Source: a virus
Reading direction: 5' to 3' (one strand)
IMG/VR virus record: IMGVR_UViG_3300009420_002775
Span: 1-26,927 of that record
Length of the DNA stretch: 26,927 nt
The position numbers and the translations under genes are program-made. Within the stretch, counting starts at the first letter, position 1. Every line of letters starts with the position of its first letter. Shown here one piece after another: positions 1-8,160 of the stretch. The notes below the pieces were generated by a model, which was not told where the DNA came from, ran no database searches, and was given only the letters and a program-made list of their open reading frames with translations.

Positions 1-2198
1 AAAAAAGCTCTAAAAAATATAAATTTCTGTCCATCAGGCGTTAAGGTATTAAAGGTAAAAGGTATAATGTCACCATTGTAATATTTCCATGTAGCTTCTT
101 CAGCTACTGCTGCTGCATCTGTATTACTTACTTCGATTACTTCAGACATATTAATATAATCCCCTACTCCTTTCTTCGCGTACCCTAATCTTACCCCTAC
201 CTCTTGTGTTGTATAATCAGCAAGTAATTCTTTAGGTGTATTAGAACTATATCCATTAGTATCTGGGCCAATGCTTTCTCCTTTACCTTTTACACCTGCA
301 TTAACACCGTACTTACGTACCTTTCTAAAATCAATTAATTTAGTAACTCTTTTGGTACTAGTGCTTCCAGCTGATACTGTACCTCCTAATTCTGTTTTAA
401 GGTCTTCAGATTCTGGAATTAATTGATCTTGAAGATACATTTTAAGTTGAGAAGGATTGTTAGGGTTATACTTTCTTTCAATTACACCGGTAACTCCTCC
501 TTCTTCATCAACAAATGTTCTAAATTCTCCTTCAGCAATTCCATCTGGTCCTATTTGCGGCATTATTCTACCTGTAGTAGAAGGCCCTTGGGGGTTCACT
601 CCAGCAGAAAATGGAGTAGCTTTTAGTACTGTTGTTGCTTTATCTAGACTTGCTGAATGGTGGTTTAATCGATTGTATCCATCGTTATTTGTACCTAAGT
701 AATCAGGAAGTTCTTCTGGGGTCTTATACCCAGGTGCTGAACCTGTTGTTAAGGTATGTGTCGGTCTTAATGGTTGTAGTTCACCGTTTACTTCAATATT
801 TTCTTCTGATGCTTTATATTTTATACTAGAAGAAAAATCAGCTACTATCTTAGTATTTTTTTCCTCAGGGGTTCCTTTAATAAGAGTTCTTGCGTCTAAC
901 CCAGCATAGCTACTGGAAGGAATGTCTATATTTAATTGATCAGGGCTAATGTCGCTTCCTGAAGGTAACGTTGCGTATCTGTCATTGTTAAACCCTTCTT
1001 CACCTCTACTATCTGGTATTATAGGTAATCCAGCATCACTGCCTGGTTTTTCCAGTAACATGCTTCCTGTAGTAATAGTAGGCCTAAGGGGTTTTTCTTC
1101 TCCTTCTATATTAATAGTCTGTTCTGATTCTTTATTTTTTAAAAAGTCAAAAGCCTGTGGTTCATATCCTCTTCCACCATCATTGTCAACTATTACTTTT
1201 TTAGCTCCTCCTCTAATTAAAGGTCTTCCTTCAATATCAGTTCCATCAGCATTACCTGTAGTAAGGTGGTTGACAGGGTCTTTAGGTCCTTTTAACTCAG
1301 ATTGAATAGAATCGTGCATTTCTGCTTCTTCATCAGTAATCAATCCTGTTGGAGTCATAGGCTGGAAATTTTCCTGTCCTAAATTGTCTCCTTTAATTTT
1401 AAAAATACTACCTAGATCTACTTTTTTAAGGGGATCTTTTAGTTTCTTTTTTTTATTTGTACTTGTAATCCCTTTAAGTAAGTTTCCTGCTGCTCCAATA
1501 ATTTTCTGACCTATTGGGCTTTCAACTGCTCGGGCAAGCGTATCAATATAGGGGTTTACTCTTAATTTATCTAACAGTGTAGAAGAAAAATTATCTGCTC
1601 CAGGTTTTAAGTCATATTTACTATTAAGTTTCTCTAGTGCGCTTTCATGTTGAGGTCTATAGCTCTTCTGTCCATCGTTATCCGGTATGATTGTTTTACC
1701 TGTTAATGCTCTGGAAGAACCTAAAAGATTATTAATCCCTAAAGTTTCGGCAAGAAATCGACCGAACCCTGTTTTTGATGAAATATCGTTTTTAAGATAA
1801 GTATCTTTAACGAATCCATGTGTGAAGTGTGTACCTGTTCCATTTACAGGTGCTTGTGCAAGAGTTGCTCCTATAATAAGAGCTATTTCTTTTGGTGAAT
1901 TGCCAAGTAAAGCTTGATTTATACTAAACTTAACTCCTTTTTCTTTTATTACAGTAGCTAATCTCTTTAAATCATCTATTCTTGAACCTATAATACTACT
2001 TGCCTCTGGAGTAGGTGTAGACTCAAATGTTCCTGAGATAAGACCGGTAGAGTCTTTTTCAAAGCTATGTTTAGGTACATTCTTAGTTACATACGGAGCC
2101 TTCCCAATAGTCTTATCTGTAGACGTAGTGGTAGTATACTTCAGAGACTTTAAATCAGTATTCTGAGTTATTAAAGGTAGTCCGTATTTTCCTGACAT
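1..2198 (-). CDS. Large repeat-containing virion/tail-associated protein, 3' end outside window
   Basis: I checked this frame codon by codon: it is open from an ATG at 2198-2196 to the left edge (732 codons and counting), so the protein is longer than what is seen. I do not recognise a named family. The start lies 3 nt after the stop of the 167-aa gene. The middle third holds degenerate repeats: LRPT-(x)n-TTGS occurs twice, a related TTGN block precedes them, and aspartate/glycine-rich blocks such as IPDNDG, IVDNDGG, IPDSRG and TNNDG recur, each followed by an aromatic or asparagine-rich stretch. The last visible residues (around YYNGD, TPDGQKF, FFRAF) look like a beta-rich structural domain. 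There is no signal peptide or membrane segment in the part seen. Its position downstream of the tape measure suggests a baseplate, tail-tip or fibre-attached component. That role is inferred from position only. Confidence 0.75.
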   Translation of the reverse strand, partial: MSGKYGLPLITQNTDLKSLKYTTTTSTDKTIGKAPYVTKNVPKHSFEKDSTGLISGTFESTPTPEASSIIGSRIDDLKRLATVIKEKGVKFSINQALLGNSPKEIALIIGATLAQAPVNGTGTHFTHGFVKDTYLKNDISSKTGFGRFLAETLGINNLLGSSRALTGKTIIPDNDGQKSYRPQHESALEKLNSKYDLKPGADNFSSTLLDKLRVNPYIDTLARAVESPIGQKIIGAAGNLLKGITSTNKKKKLKDPLKKVDLGSIFKIKGDNLGQENFQPMTPTGLITDEEAEMHDSIQSELKGPKDPVNHLTTGNADGTDIEGRPLIRGGAKKVIVDNDGGRGYEPQAFDFLKNKESEQTINIEGEEKPLRPTITTGSMLLEKPGSDAGLPIIPDSRGEEGFNNDRYATLPSGSDISPDQLNIDIPSSSYAGLDARTLIKGTPEEKNTKIVADFSSSIKYKASEENIEVNGELQPLRPTHTLTTGSAPGYKTPEELPDYLGTNNDGYNRLNHHSASLDKATTVLKATPFSAGVNPQGPSTTGRIMPQIGPDGIAEGEFRTFVDEEGGVTGVIERKYNPNNPSQLKMYLQDQLIPESEDLKTELGGTVSAGSTSTKRVTKLIDFRKVRKYGVNAGVKGKGESIGPDTNGYSSNTPKELLADYTTQEVGVRLGYAKKGVGDYINMSEVIEVSNTDAAAVAEEATWKYYNGDIIPFTFNTLTPDGQKFIFFRAF

Positions 2199-2201
2199 AT
2201 A

Positions 2202-2705
2202 TTAAAATGCTGCGTCTTCTGGAGAATTATTTCTATAAGTCCCTGTTGATGGTAATTGTCCATCTAAATCATATTGCGACTGCCCTACTTGTGTTTTAAA
2301 GTTAAGGTTAGTAGCAGATGTAGGTCTCTGATTTCCATTTCCAGCTGTACTAGGGTTTGATGCTTCTGTGTTTGTTCCTTGTGCGTGTAACTGTGATGTA
2401 GGTAGTGCTCCTGCTCTTATACCTGGTAATCCACCATCAAGATCTAATACTGAATGTCCTGTTGATTTTTTAAAGTTAAGGTTTGTTGCAGACGCAGGTC
2501 GATTTGTTCCATTTCCAGTTGTAGAGCTTAAAGATCCAATAGATTCTCCTCTATCGTTTACTGCTCCTTGTCCTTCCATATCAAAAGCTCCTTGAGAGTG
2601 TGTTTGAGAAGAAGGTGAAGCTCCTGGTACTGTTGCAGGGATTTGCCCTAGGAGAGATTGTGCATTTTTTGTAGGTCCTGAGTTTAATTTGTCTAATAGT
2701 CCCAT
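2202..2705 (-). CDS. Small low-complexity repeat protein of the tail module, unknown function
   Basis: A 167-aa protein without a recognised family. It is rich in Gly, Ser, Thr, Asn and Gln and carries two copies of a roughly 30-residue unit at residues 64-94 and 122-152. The units have the pattern GNG-x-x-RP-x-SATNLNFK, then a short spacer, then LDLDGGLP or YDLDGQLP. The related peptides SQTHSQG (33-39) and SQLHAQG (104-110) precede the units. No transmembrane or signal segment is visible. It sits between the tape measure and the large repeat protein, whose LRPT / LP-IPDS repeats are loosely similar, so the two may be built from related linear motifs and act together in the virion. The start ATG has no Shine-Dalgarno sequence but follows an AT-rich leader with TATTTATA on the coding strand. 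Confidence 0.75.
   Translation of the reverse strand: MGLLDKLNSGPTKNAQSLLGQIPATVPGASPSSQTHSQGAFDMEGQGAVNDRGESIGSLSSTTGNGTNRPASATNLNFKKSTGHSVLDLDGGLPGIRAGALPTSQLHAQGTNTEASNPSTAGNGNQRPTSATNLNFKTQVGQSQYDLDGQLPSTGTYRNNSPEDAAF
2250..2516 (-). repeat. Two intragenic copies of a ~30-residue (93-bp) unit
   Basis: Copy 1 is at 2424-2516 and copy 2 at 2250-2342, 174 nt apart start to start, inside the 167-aa gene. Both encode RP-x-SATNLNFK followed by an LDLDG/YDLDG-x-LP end. The shared core ATNLNFK is nearly identical at DNA level; the ends have diverged. Confidence 0.75.
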
Positions 2706-2740
2706 GTGTTATTAATTTAAATTGTTTATTATAAATAGTT

Positions 2741-5700
2741 TTAAGATAGAGTTGTTGACTCTATAACTGTTCTTTTTGTTATATCATCGCTATCTAGATA
2801 AACTCTAACATTTGCACCAGATTTAACTGCTGCGATAAGTTCATCTAATTTAGCTGTATTATCACCATTGTTACTATCTCCTCCTGTTCCTGCTATACCT
2901 TGAATTAGTGAAGTTATAGCTCCTGTTGCAGCAATGGCTGGTGCCGCTAGAGCAGTTGTACTAATGAGGTCTTTTACCTCCTCTAGTTTATCGGTTTCTA
3001 ATGACTTTAAAGCTTCTGATAGTTTTGCTACTCCTTCGGCCATTATTTTAACTCCATTACCGGCGTTCATTAAACCTGTACCCATCAATGCTATAGCTCC
3101 AAGCATTGCAATTGCCGGTAAGGAAGAAAATATAGATGCTGTTAATATTGCTAATCCAAATGCTACTGAGGCTAGTGCTGGTCCCATGATTAATAGTGCA
3201 GCTATTTTCTTAAAGGTGATTGCCCCAAGCATCATTACAAAGCCTGTTGCTACTGCATTTATAACACTTGGTAACATTTCTAATGCTTTCATTAATACGT
3301 CACCAATTACTCTTGCCAATCCGGTTATTATTGTACCTATAGCATATATAGCCGGTGATGCCATGAGTAGTGCTGCTCCTAAAGTAAGTATTACAGGTAT
3401 AGCTGGGTATAGTGTCATTAATCCAGCAGAGAATGCTGCCATTCCTGCTCCGCCTGCTGCTCCTGCTGCAGCTGCTGTTGCTGAGGCTACATTGGCTGTT
3501 TGTTGTGCTCCTATTCCAAGCCAAGTTGCTGCCGTTCTTGCTACTATTGCAGCTCTTTCTGCTATGAATTGCCCTATTCTAGTCTTACTTAAAAGTAAGT
3601 ATATTCTATCTACTGCTATTTTTGCTTTTGTTGCTAAAGTAGAAGCCGTAGTTGCAATTCTATTACGCATTGAGGCAGTAGTAAGTAAATTGTAAGTCCC
3701 AATTGCAAGTTTTCTTAACTTATCACCAGCAGCAGTTACTAGGTTGTTTATTTTAGCAAAAATAGTACTACTCTTTATTGTGTTAGTTAATTTTTTAATG
3801 TTAGAAGATAAAAATTGAGTAGTACCAGCGTATGCTTTTTGAAGGGCAGTACTAACTTGTGTAAGTTTATTGCTTAATACAGTTTGTATATTTTTAATTC
3901 TCTCTACTCCTATCAATCCAAGCATTTTTGCTTTCAAAAACTTAAAAGCTTTACCTATATTTTCAAGACTCTTTTTATATGCGTTTTGGATTACTACCCC
4001 TGCTTTTGTTGCTAAAGTATGAGCTTTTAATGCTATAGTTTGACCTATAGTAAGCTTAGAAGTAATAATCATACTTTTATTTAACTTACCTGCTGCTTGA
4101 GCTTTTTGTATTGCGTTTAGACGAGCAGAAGTCTTAACAAGTTCTGCCATAGACTTACCTGAAGTAACTAATCCGCCTATAAAGCTTGCAAATTTAAATC
4201 CAAAGACGGCTGCAGTTAAAGCTTTTAAAGTAAACATTATAGGTTCAAGCCTTAATAATGCAGCTAAACCTTGAGCTAAATAGCCTACAAAACCAGCTAT
4301 TGGTGCTATTATAGAACCAAGCATATCTACTATAGGTACTAATGCTTCTAATATAGGAGCAAATGACTGAGCTAATTTACCCATTAGTAACTGTATCTTT
4401 TCTTGGACAGCCATTCTTTCCATGTCTTCTTTCTTAACTCCGGCTGCAAGAGCTGCCTGTTCAGAAGTCATATTATTTTCTAACCCTCTTTGGTATGCTA
4501 TTTTACCTAATTGATCTCTAGTTAATCCAAGTGCTTTTGCTTGGGCTTCTTGTTGGATTCGGTTCATTTTACCGAACTGTGCAATTGAAGCAGAGTTTTT
4601 AAATATTTCTTTTCCTACTCCTGCTAGATCATTATTTAAAGCAAGCTCTCTTGCTTTTCCTAAATTCATCTGTCTACCTGTAAGTAACTGGGCTTCTAAT
4701 TCTGCTTCTATGGATGATTCAAAATCTAATAGACTACTAGCTACACTATCTAATTCAGACAATGACATTCCTAGTCTTCTAGCTGCTGATGCTGCTAATC
4801 CAAGCTGTTTTGGCATTCCAGAAAATGAAGCTTTTATACCGTCTGATGTAGTTGCTACATCTCTAAGTATTTGTCCTTGTGATACAGCGGATCTATTAGA
4901 TCTATTGAAAGCAGATGTAGTATCTACTATACTATCAGTAACACCGTCTATGTCACCAGAAGTAGTTTGTGCGATCATTGCTAGGCCTCCTGCTTCGTTA
5001 GCAGCAAGTCCCATTGTGTTTTGTAATTCGGCGGCACCTTGTAGAACATCATTAGATAAGATATTCTGAGCATTCATACCAGTTTGCTTGGTAAGTTCTG
5101 CTATAGTTTCTAAGTATTGCTGTGTGGTAGCTAATCTACTATTTAATCCTTCAGTAAATACAGCATTTTGCCCAGTAAGGTGTACTGATTCAGTAGCTGC
5201 TTTATTAACATCTAAAAATCCAGAGACTATAGACCCGACCAGTACAGCAGGATCCGCTAGTCCCTTTGCAAATCCTTTTAAAAGTATACTAAAACCTTCT
5301 GCGGCAATTTCAAGCTTAGTAAATTTTCTTACATTAAGTGCGGTGTCTTTCGACATCTCTCTCATTGTCGCGGCGGACCTTCTCATAGCGTCGTGGAAAA
5401 TACCAGAACGCATTCCAAGTCTTTCCATTAATGCACCTGTACCTTCAACTAAAGCACCAGTTACCCCGCTTAATCTACTTATTTCGTCTTCTGTATCTAA
5501 TCTTGCATTAGCTTGTTTTAATATTTTTTTGGTAACTTTTCCTTCATCAAAGTAAAGACCAAGTAATTCTCTTTCTTGGTCAGTGAGATCAGTAGCATTT
5601 TTGAGCATTTCTCCAATAAGCTCATTTATAGTATCTGTTTTGGCTCCCATCTCGATAAAGCCAGCTATCTGATCTTGTATTTCTCCTACTATACTATGGT

Positions 5701-6127
5701 TTTCTCCTAACCTTTGAGCTTCTTGATTTAATATCTCAGAATTAACTTTTATTTTCTCCTGCAGAGCTTCTACTTCTGATCTGGTTAGATCTACAATAGA
5801 TTGTTCGTCAAATTTTAATTTTTGGGTAGCATCTAATAATTGACTAAAACCTTTGTTAACCCCTTTAACAGCAATATTATTTTTAGCACTAATGTCTAAA
5901 AACTCAGAAGCTATACCTCTTAATTGAGAATAAAGGCCAGTAGCAGAACCTGCCATACTTTCTAACTCTGTCCTAGCTGTTCGTATATCTGAAGGTAGAG
6001 ACTTGAATTGCTTCATAGCCTGTTCATCGGTCAGTTCAATAGGTTGTTTATTGAGTTGTGTTCTCAACCTATTGAGCTCCTGCAGCAATACTTTAGCTTC
6101 CTTTAAATCTTCATTTTCTTTTGCCAC
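2741..6127 (-). CDS. Tail tape measure protein
   Basis: 1128 aa, the longest complete gene here, placed as expected after sheath, tube and tail-assembly genes. The tape measure sets tail length and is held inside the tube until DNA ejection. Residues 1-290 are helical with coiled-coil-like heptads. Residues 290-560 form a conserved-looking block with a DFESSIEAELEAQLLTG core near 468-485. Strongly hydrophobic segments lie at about 600-655 and 885-1020 (Ala/Gly/Ile-rich), which is typical of tape measures that interact with the host membrane. The C-terminus is hydrophilic. The start is GTG (6127-6125); MAKENEDLKE follows, and there is no Shine-Dalgarno sequence. The start is 36 nt past the stop of the small chaperone-like ORF, with a hairpin and a TATTTATA box in the gap. 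Using the usual rule of about 0.15 nm per residue, the tail would be about 170 nm long (inference). Confidence 0.9.
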   Translation of the reverse strand: MAKENEDLKEAKVLLQELNRLRTQLNKQPIELTDEQAMKQFKSLPSDIRTARTELESMAGSATGLYSQLRGIASEFLDISAKNNIAVKGVNKGFSQLLDATQKLKFDEQSIVDLTRSEVEALQEKIKVNSEILNQEAQRLGENHSIVGEIQDQIAGFIEMGAKTDTINELIGEMLKNATDLTDQERELLGLYFDEGKVTKKILKQANARLDTEDEISRLSGVTGALVEGTGALMERLGMRSGIFHDAMRRSAATMREMSKDTALNVRKFTKLEIAAEGFSILLKGFAKGLADPAVLVGSIVSGFLDVNKAATESVHLTGQNAVFTEGLNSRLATTQQYLETIAELTKQTGMNAQNILSNDVLQGAAELQNTMGLAANEAGGLAMIAQTTSGDIDGVTDSIVDTTSAFNRSNRSAVSQGQILRDVATTSDGIKASFSGMPKQLGLAASAARRLGMSLSELDSVASSLLDFESSIEAELEAQLLTGRQMNLGKARELALNNDLAGVGKEIFKNSASIAQFGKMNRIQQEAQAKALGLTRDQLGKIAYQRGLENNMTSEQAALAAGVKKEDMERMAVQEKIQLLMGKLAQSFAPILEALVPIVDMLGSIIAPIAGFVGYLAQGLAALLRLEPIMFTLKALTAAVFGFKFASFIGGLVTSGKSMAELVKTSARLNAIQKAQAAGKLNKSMIITSKLTIGQTIALKAHTLATKAGVVIQNAYKKSLENIGKAFKFLKAKMLGLIGVERIKNIQTVLSNKLTQVSTALQKAYAGTTQFLSSNIKKLTNTIKSSTIFAKINNLVTAAGDKLRKLAIGTYNLLTTASMRNRIATTASTLATKAKIAVDRIYLLLSKTRIGQFIAERAAIVARTAATWLGIGAQQTANVASATAAAAGAAGGAGMAAFSAGLMTLYPAIPVILTLGAALLMASPAIYAIGTIITGLARVIGDVLMKALEMLPSVINAVATGFVMMLGAITFKKIAALLIMGPALASVAFGLAILTASIFSSLPAIAMLGAIALMGTGLMNAGNGVKIMAEGVAKLSEALKSLETDKLEEVKDLISTTALAAPAIAATGAITSLIQGIAGTGGDSNNGDNTAKLDELIAAVKSGANVRVYLDSDDITKRTVIESTTLS

Positions 6128-6142
6128 TTGGGTATATTTTTA

Positions 6143-6150
6143 TATAAATA
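6143..6150 (-). promoter_or_regulatory. Candidate promoter box TATTTATA upstream of tape measure
   Basis: On the coding strand TATTTATA lies 15 nt before the GTG start of the tape measure gene. The same octamer occurs before the 167-aa gene, the tube gene and (twice) the sheath gene, so it may be a shared -10-like element. Supported only by recurrence and position. Confidence 0.35.
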
Positions 6151-6152
6151 GG

Positions 6153-6179
6153 AAAGGCCTCTATTATTTAGAAGCCTTT
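6153..6179 (-). other. 11-bp hairpin around the stop codon between chaperone ORF and tape measure
   Basis: On the coding strand AAAGGCTTCTA and TAGAGGCCTTT pair over 11 positions with one G-U pair, closing a 5-nt loop that contains most of the TAA stop of the upstream ORF. No run of U follows directly (CCTATTTATA), so it is not a clean terminator. It could be an mRNA processing or stability element, or it could limit read-through into the tape measure gene. Confidence 0.5.
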
Positions 6180-6418
6180 GCTGTATAAGATGGTTGTTTT
6201 ATTGCAGGTCCCATTGGAGTAGAAGAACCTCCTTTTCCCTTGTTTGCCTTTTTCATCTCTTCTGCTTCTTTTTCGAAGAATTCATTTATCTTTTGAAAGG
6301 TAAAATTACGAAGCCAGATCGGCATATTATATATAGTATTAAAATCATATCCACCTTTACCGTGGAATACTATTTCATGTATTTGCGTGAATAAACTCGC
6401 CCTATAGGTTGGCGTCAG
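6164..6418 (-). CDS. Small tail-assembly partner ORF (G/GT-like), probably made by +1 frameshift
   Basis: An open frame of about 84 codons that overlaps the end of the gp26-like gene in the +1 frame and ends at TAA 6166-6164. It encodes YRASLFTQIHEIVFHGKGG, a YNMPIWLRNFTF core, then a charged helix and a lysine-rich tail. In T4-like marine phages I recall a similar short protein between the gp26-like gene and the tape measure. Here the frame has no ATG, GTG or TTG upstream of that conserved N-terminus: it opens just after a TAG (before codon GGA at about 6436), and the first near-start codon is CTG at 6418. The first ATG lies inside the core (MPIW). Two explanations fit: a CTG start, or a +1 slip from the gp26 frame at TTT-C, where tRNA-Phe can re-pair from UUU to UUC. 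The second would give an extended product similar in logic to lambda gpG/gpGT. The coordinates given assume CTG. Confidence 0.7.
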   Translation of the reverse strand: MTPTYRASLFTQIHEIVFHGKGGYDFNTIYNMPIWLRNFTFQKINEFFEKEAEEMKKANKGKGGSSTPMGPAIKQPSYTAKASK

Positions 6419-7136
6419 GCCAAAGAAAGGTAATCCCTATCGGTATGTCGACGCCCTCCTCCGCACCGTCTGGGTAGAATTTTAAGTCTACGTCAGGCTG
6501 TATTTCATTAACAAATTTTCTAAACGCTCTTGAATCTCTTGCTAAAAAATTATTATCTACATAAGGACGTACTGCTTTTTCGTCTCCATTGACTGATAAA
6601 AGCATATACTTAAGCCTGGTAGATAGCTCTGCTGATGATTCTTTGTTCATTTTCTTTAAACCTTCAATTTCTCTCTGTACTGCTAGCTCATCACCGTGAG
6701 TAAGGAGTTTAAATGTAAGTGTGTCATTAGTAGAAGGTGTAAGAAAAGTAAATTCATTTTTACCATCCTTAATACTACTTTCATCTATTGGTTTATTTTG
6801 TACTGCTGAAAGATCAACGTTAACTTTTTCACCGAGATAAGTAAAATCGTAGTCTTTTCCGTATCCTAAAATACGAGCAGCTACTAAAAGTGCATTTTTA
6901 TCACCAACTAATATGTCATTATATGTAATGTCTTTATTAACTATAAGAGCTTGTAATAATTTGTCAATAACTGTACCTTTTTGAATAAAGTTCTGATTAG
7001 TTAAAATATCTTCTTCTTTAGCAGTCATATACTTCATCTCAATAGTTCCAGCCCTAAGGGGTGAATCTTCTGCGTACAATAAGCCTTTTGAAGGTAAATC
7101 TACAATTTCTGTTGGAAATTTATTTGCTTGTTCCAT
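6402..7136 (-). CDS. T4 gp26-type baseplate hub/tail assembly protein (T4_baseplate family)
   Basis: 244 aa. The N-terminus FPTEIVDLPSKGLLY, the block YMTAKEEDILTNQNFI at about residues 36-51, the LLVAARILGYGKDY stretch near 84-97 and a C-terminus ending in a WPDA motif match the T4 gp26/gp51-like baseplate family as I know it from T4-like phages. These proteins help assemble the baseplate hub and tape measure and are probably chaperone-like. It lies between the SGNH-like gene (77-nt gap) and the small overlapping ORF that leads into the tape measure, which is the standard place for tail-assembly chaperones. The ATG at 7136 is preceded by an AT-rich leader with no Shine-Dalgarno sequence. The reading frame ends at TAG 6404-6402; near its 3' end, ACC TTT CTT TGG offers a +1 slip site into the downstream frame. 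Confidence 0.85.
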   Translation of the reverse strand: MEQANKFPTEIVDLPSKGLLYAEDSPLRAGTIEMKYMTAKEEDILTNQNFIQKGTVIDKLLQALIVNKDITYNDILVGDKNALLVAARILGYGKDYDFTYLGEKVNVDLSAVQNKPIDESSIKDGKNEFTFLTPSTNDTLTFKLLTHGDELAVQREIEGLKKMNKESSAELSTRLKYMLLSVNGDEKAVRPYVDNNFLARDSRAFRKFVNEIQPDVDLKFYPDGAEEGVDIPIGITFLWPDANL

Positions 7137-7213
7137 AAATTTTATTAGTTATAACTAGTTTAATAATAAATATATGAATAAAAAATTTAGTAGCCAACTA
7201 TACCGCAACTTTT

Positions 7214-8083
7214 TTAAAGTAATGGCTTATCTTTTAGTACAGATGAAGGGTTTAAGTGTAAAGTGTCAGGGTTACCTGAAGGTTCTATATTATTATTAAA
7301 ATTATATAGTGCTCTTTTAACATACTCATCTTGAACAGAAACAGGCATATGATTATCCCTTGCAATAGAAGGTATCTCTCGTTTAATAGATGTATCAGTA
7401 CGAAGTATATAGTATTCTTCTTTACTCACAGGAGATATAGTGTATAACTGTGCTCCCATATGTTTTGCTAGTGTTTTAATATAGCTATAATGTAATTTAA
7501 AGTACATCTCCATATTATTATTATCCAACAGTAGTTTTTGCGTAGACTTATTAAGTAGTAATCTTTTTTTACTGCTTTTATAACTACTTTCTTCCAACCA
7601 TTTAAAAGAAGGTGATACAGTTAACCATTGATCTGCATGTATGTCGTAATATTCATACCTATAGGGGTGAAAAGCAAATAAGAATATACTTTTGGGTTTT
7701 AGTATATCCTTAAAATGTTCAAGAAGTCTAGTACAAGTTCCTATACCTGTACCGGGTATAGATAAATTTAGGTAGTTACCTTTTATTTTTTTATTTACTC
7801 TATAAGACCAAACGTTATCTAAATAATGGCCAGTACCAAAAGTATGACTACATCCTAAAAATATATTACCCTCAATACCTTGATGGAAATCTACATTTGT
7901 TCTGAAGCCGTAATTATTAAATGTGTACTCTATAGGATTATCTCTATAATGTAGTAAACTTTCATTCGATGGATCATCTTCTAGTCTTTCTTTTAGATCA
8001 ATTTCAGCATCATTAGGTATCCAGTTCAGAGTCTTACCTGCATGTTTACTAAATTCGTGAAGATTAGTGAGTGTAAAGTCCAT
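7214..8083 (-). CDS. SGNH/GDSL-hydrolase-like protein
   Basis: 289 aa, soluble, no signal peptide. The nucleophile block FLGCSHTFGTG is at about residues 75-85 with Ser79 as the candidate catalytic serine. A glycine block NLSIPGTG lies near 107-113, and a C-terminal DTLH motif (Asp273, His276) fits the catalytic Asp-x-x-His of SGNH hydrolases. The segment YRDNPIEYTFNNYGFR before the serine is typical of short SGNH-like proteins seen in aquatic phages. The family includes esterases, acyltransferases and deacetylases acting on sugars or cell-wall polymers, so it might trim acetyl groups from a glycan; the substrate is unknown. The chain ends 13 residues after the DTLH motif, shorter than many relatives. 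The gene sits behind a terminator, apart from the tube gene, so it is probably an inserted accessory gene with its own promoter. Confidence 0.75.
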   Translation of the reverse strand: MDFTLTNLHEFSKHAGKTLNWIPNDAEIDLKERLEDDPSNESLLHYRDNPIEYTFNNYGFRTNVDFHQGIEGNIFLGCSHTFGTGHYLDNVWSYRVNKKIKGNYLNLSIPGTGIGTCTRLLEHFKDILKPKSIFLFAFHPYRYEYYDIHADQWLTVSPSFKWLEESSYKSSKKRLLLNKSTQKLLLDNNNMEMYFKLHYSYIKTLAKHMGAQLYTISPVSKEEYYILRTDTSIKREIPSIARDNHMPVSVQDEYVKRALYNFNNNIEPSGNPDTLHLNPSSVLKDKPLL

Positions 8084-8112
8084 TACTATAATTTACGAAG
8101 AATATAGGGAAT

Positions 8113-8136
8113 AAAAAACCCACCATATAGGTGGGT
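8113..8136 (-). terminator. Rho-independent terminator after the tail tube gene
   Basis: On the coding strand ACCCACC and GGTGGGT form a 7-bp stem with a TATAT loop, followed directly by six T. It lies 25 nt beyond the tube stop codon and upstream of the SGNH-like gene, so it should end the sheath-tube transcript. Confidence 0.9.
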
Positions 8137-8160
8137 CTTAAATACTTGTCGGGTAAAGTC

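Noticed and set aside
423-1305. Several plus-strand open frames of 65-118 codons
   Set aside because: They lie antisense to a continuous minus-strand frame that I verified over its whole length, and their translations have no domain features.
2934-5555. Plus-strand open frames of up to 253 codons opposite the tape measure
   Set aside because: The Ala/Ile/Ser-rich translations are the complement of the repetitive hydrophobic tape measure sequence; no start context and no family.
6194-6394. Plus-strand 66-codon frame between the gp26-like gene and the tape measure
   Set aside because: The minus strand of the same stretch encodes the conserved YR...MPIWLRNFTF protein, which explains the sequence.
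7175-7205. Possible terminator after the SGNH-like gene (TAGT/ACTA hairpin followed by a T run)
   Set aside because: The stem is only 4 bp with a mismatch next to it; too weak to call.
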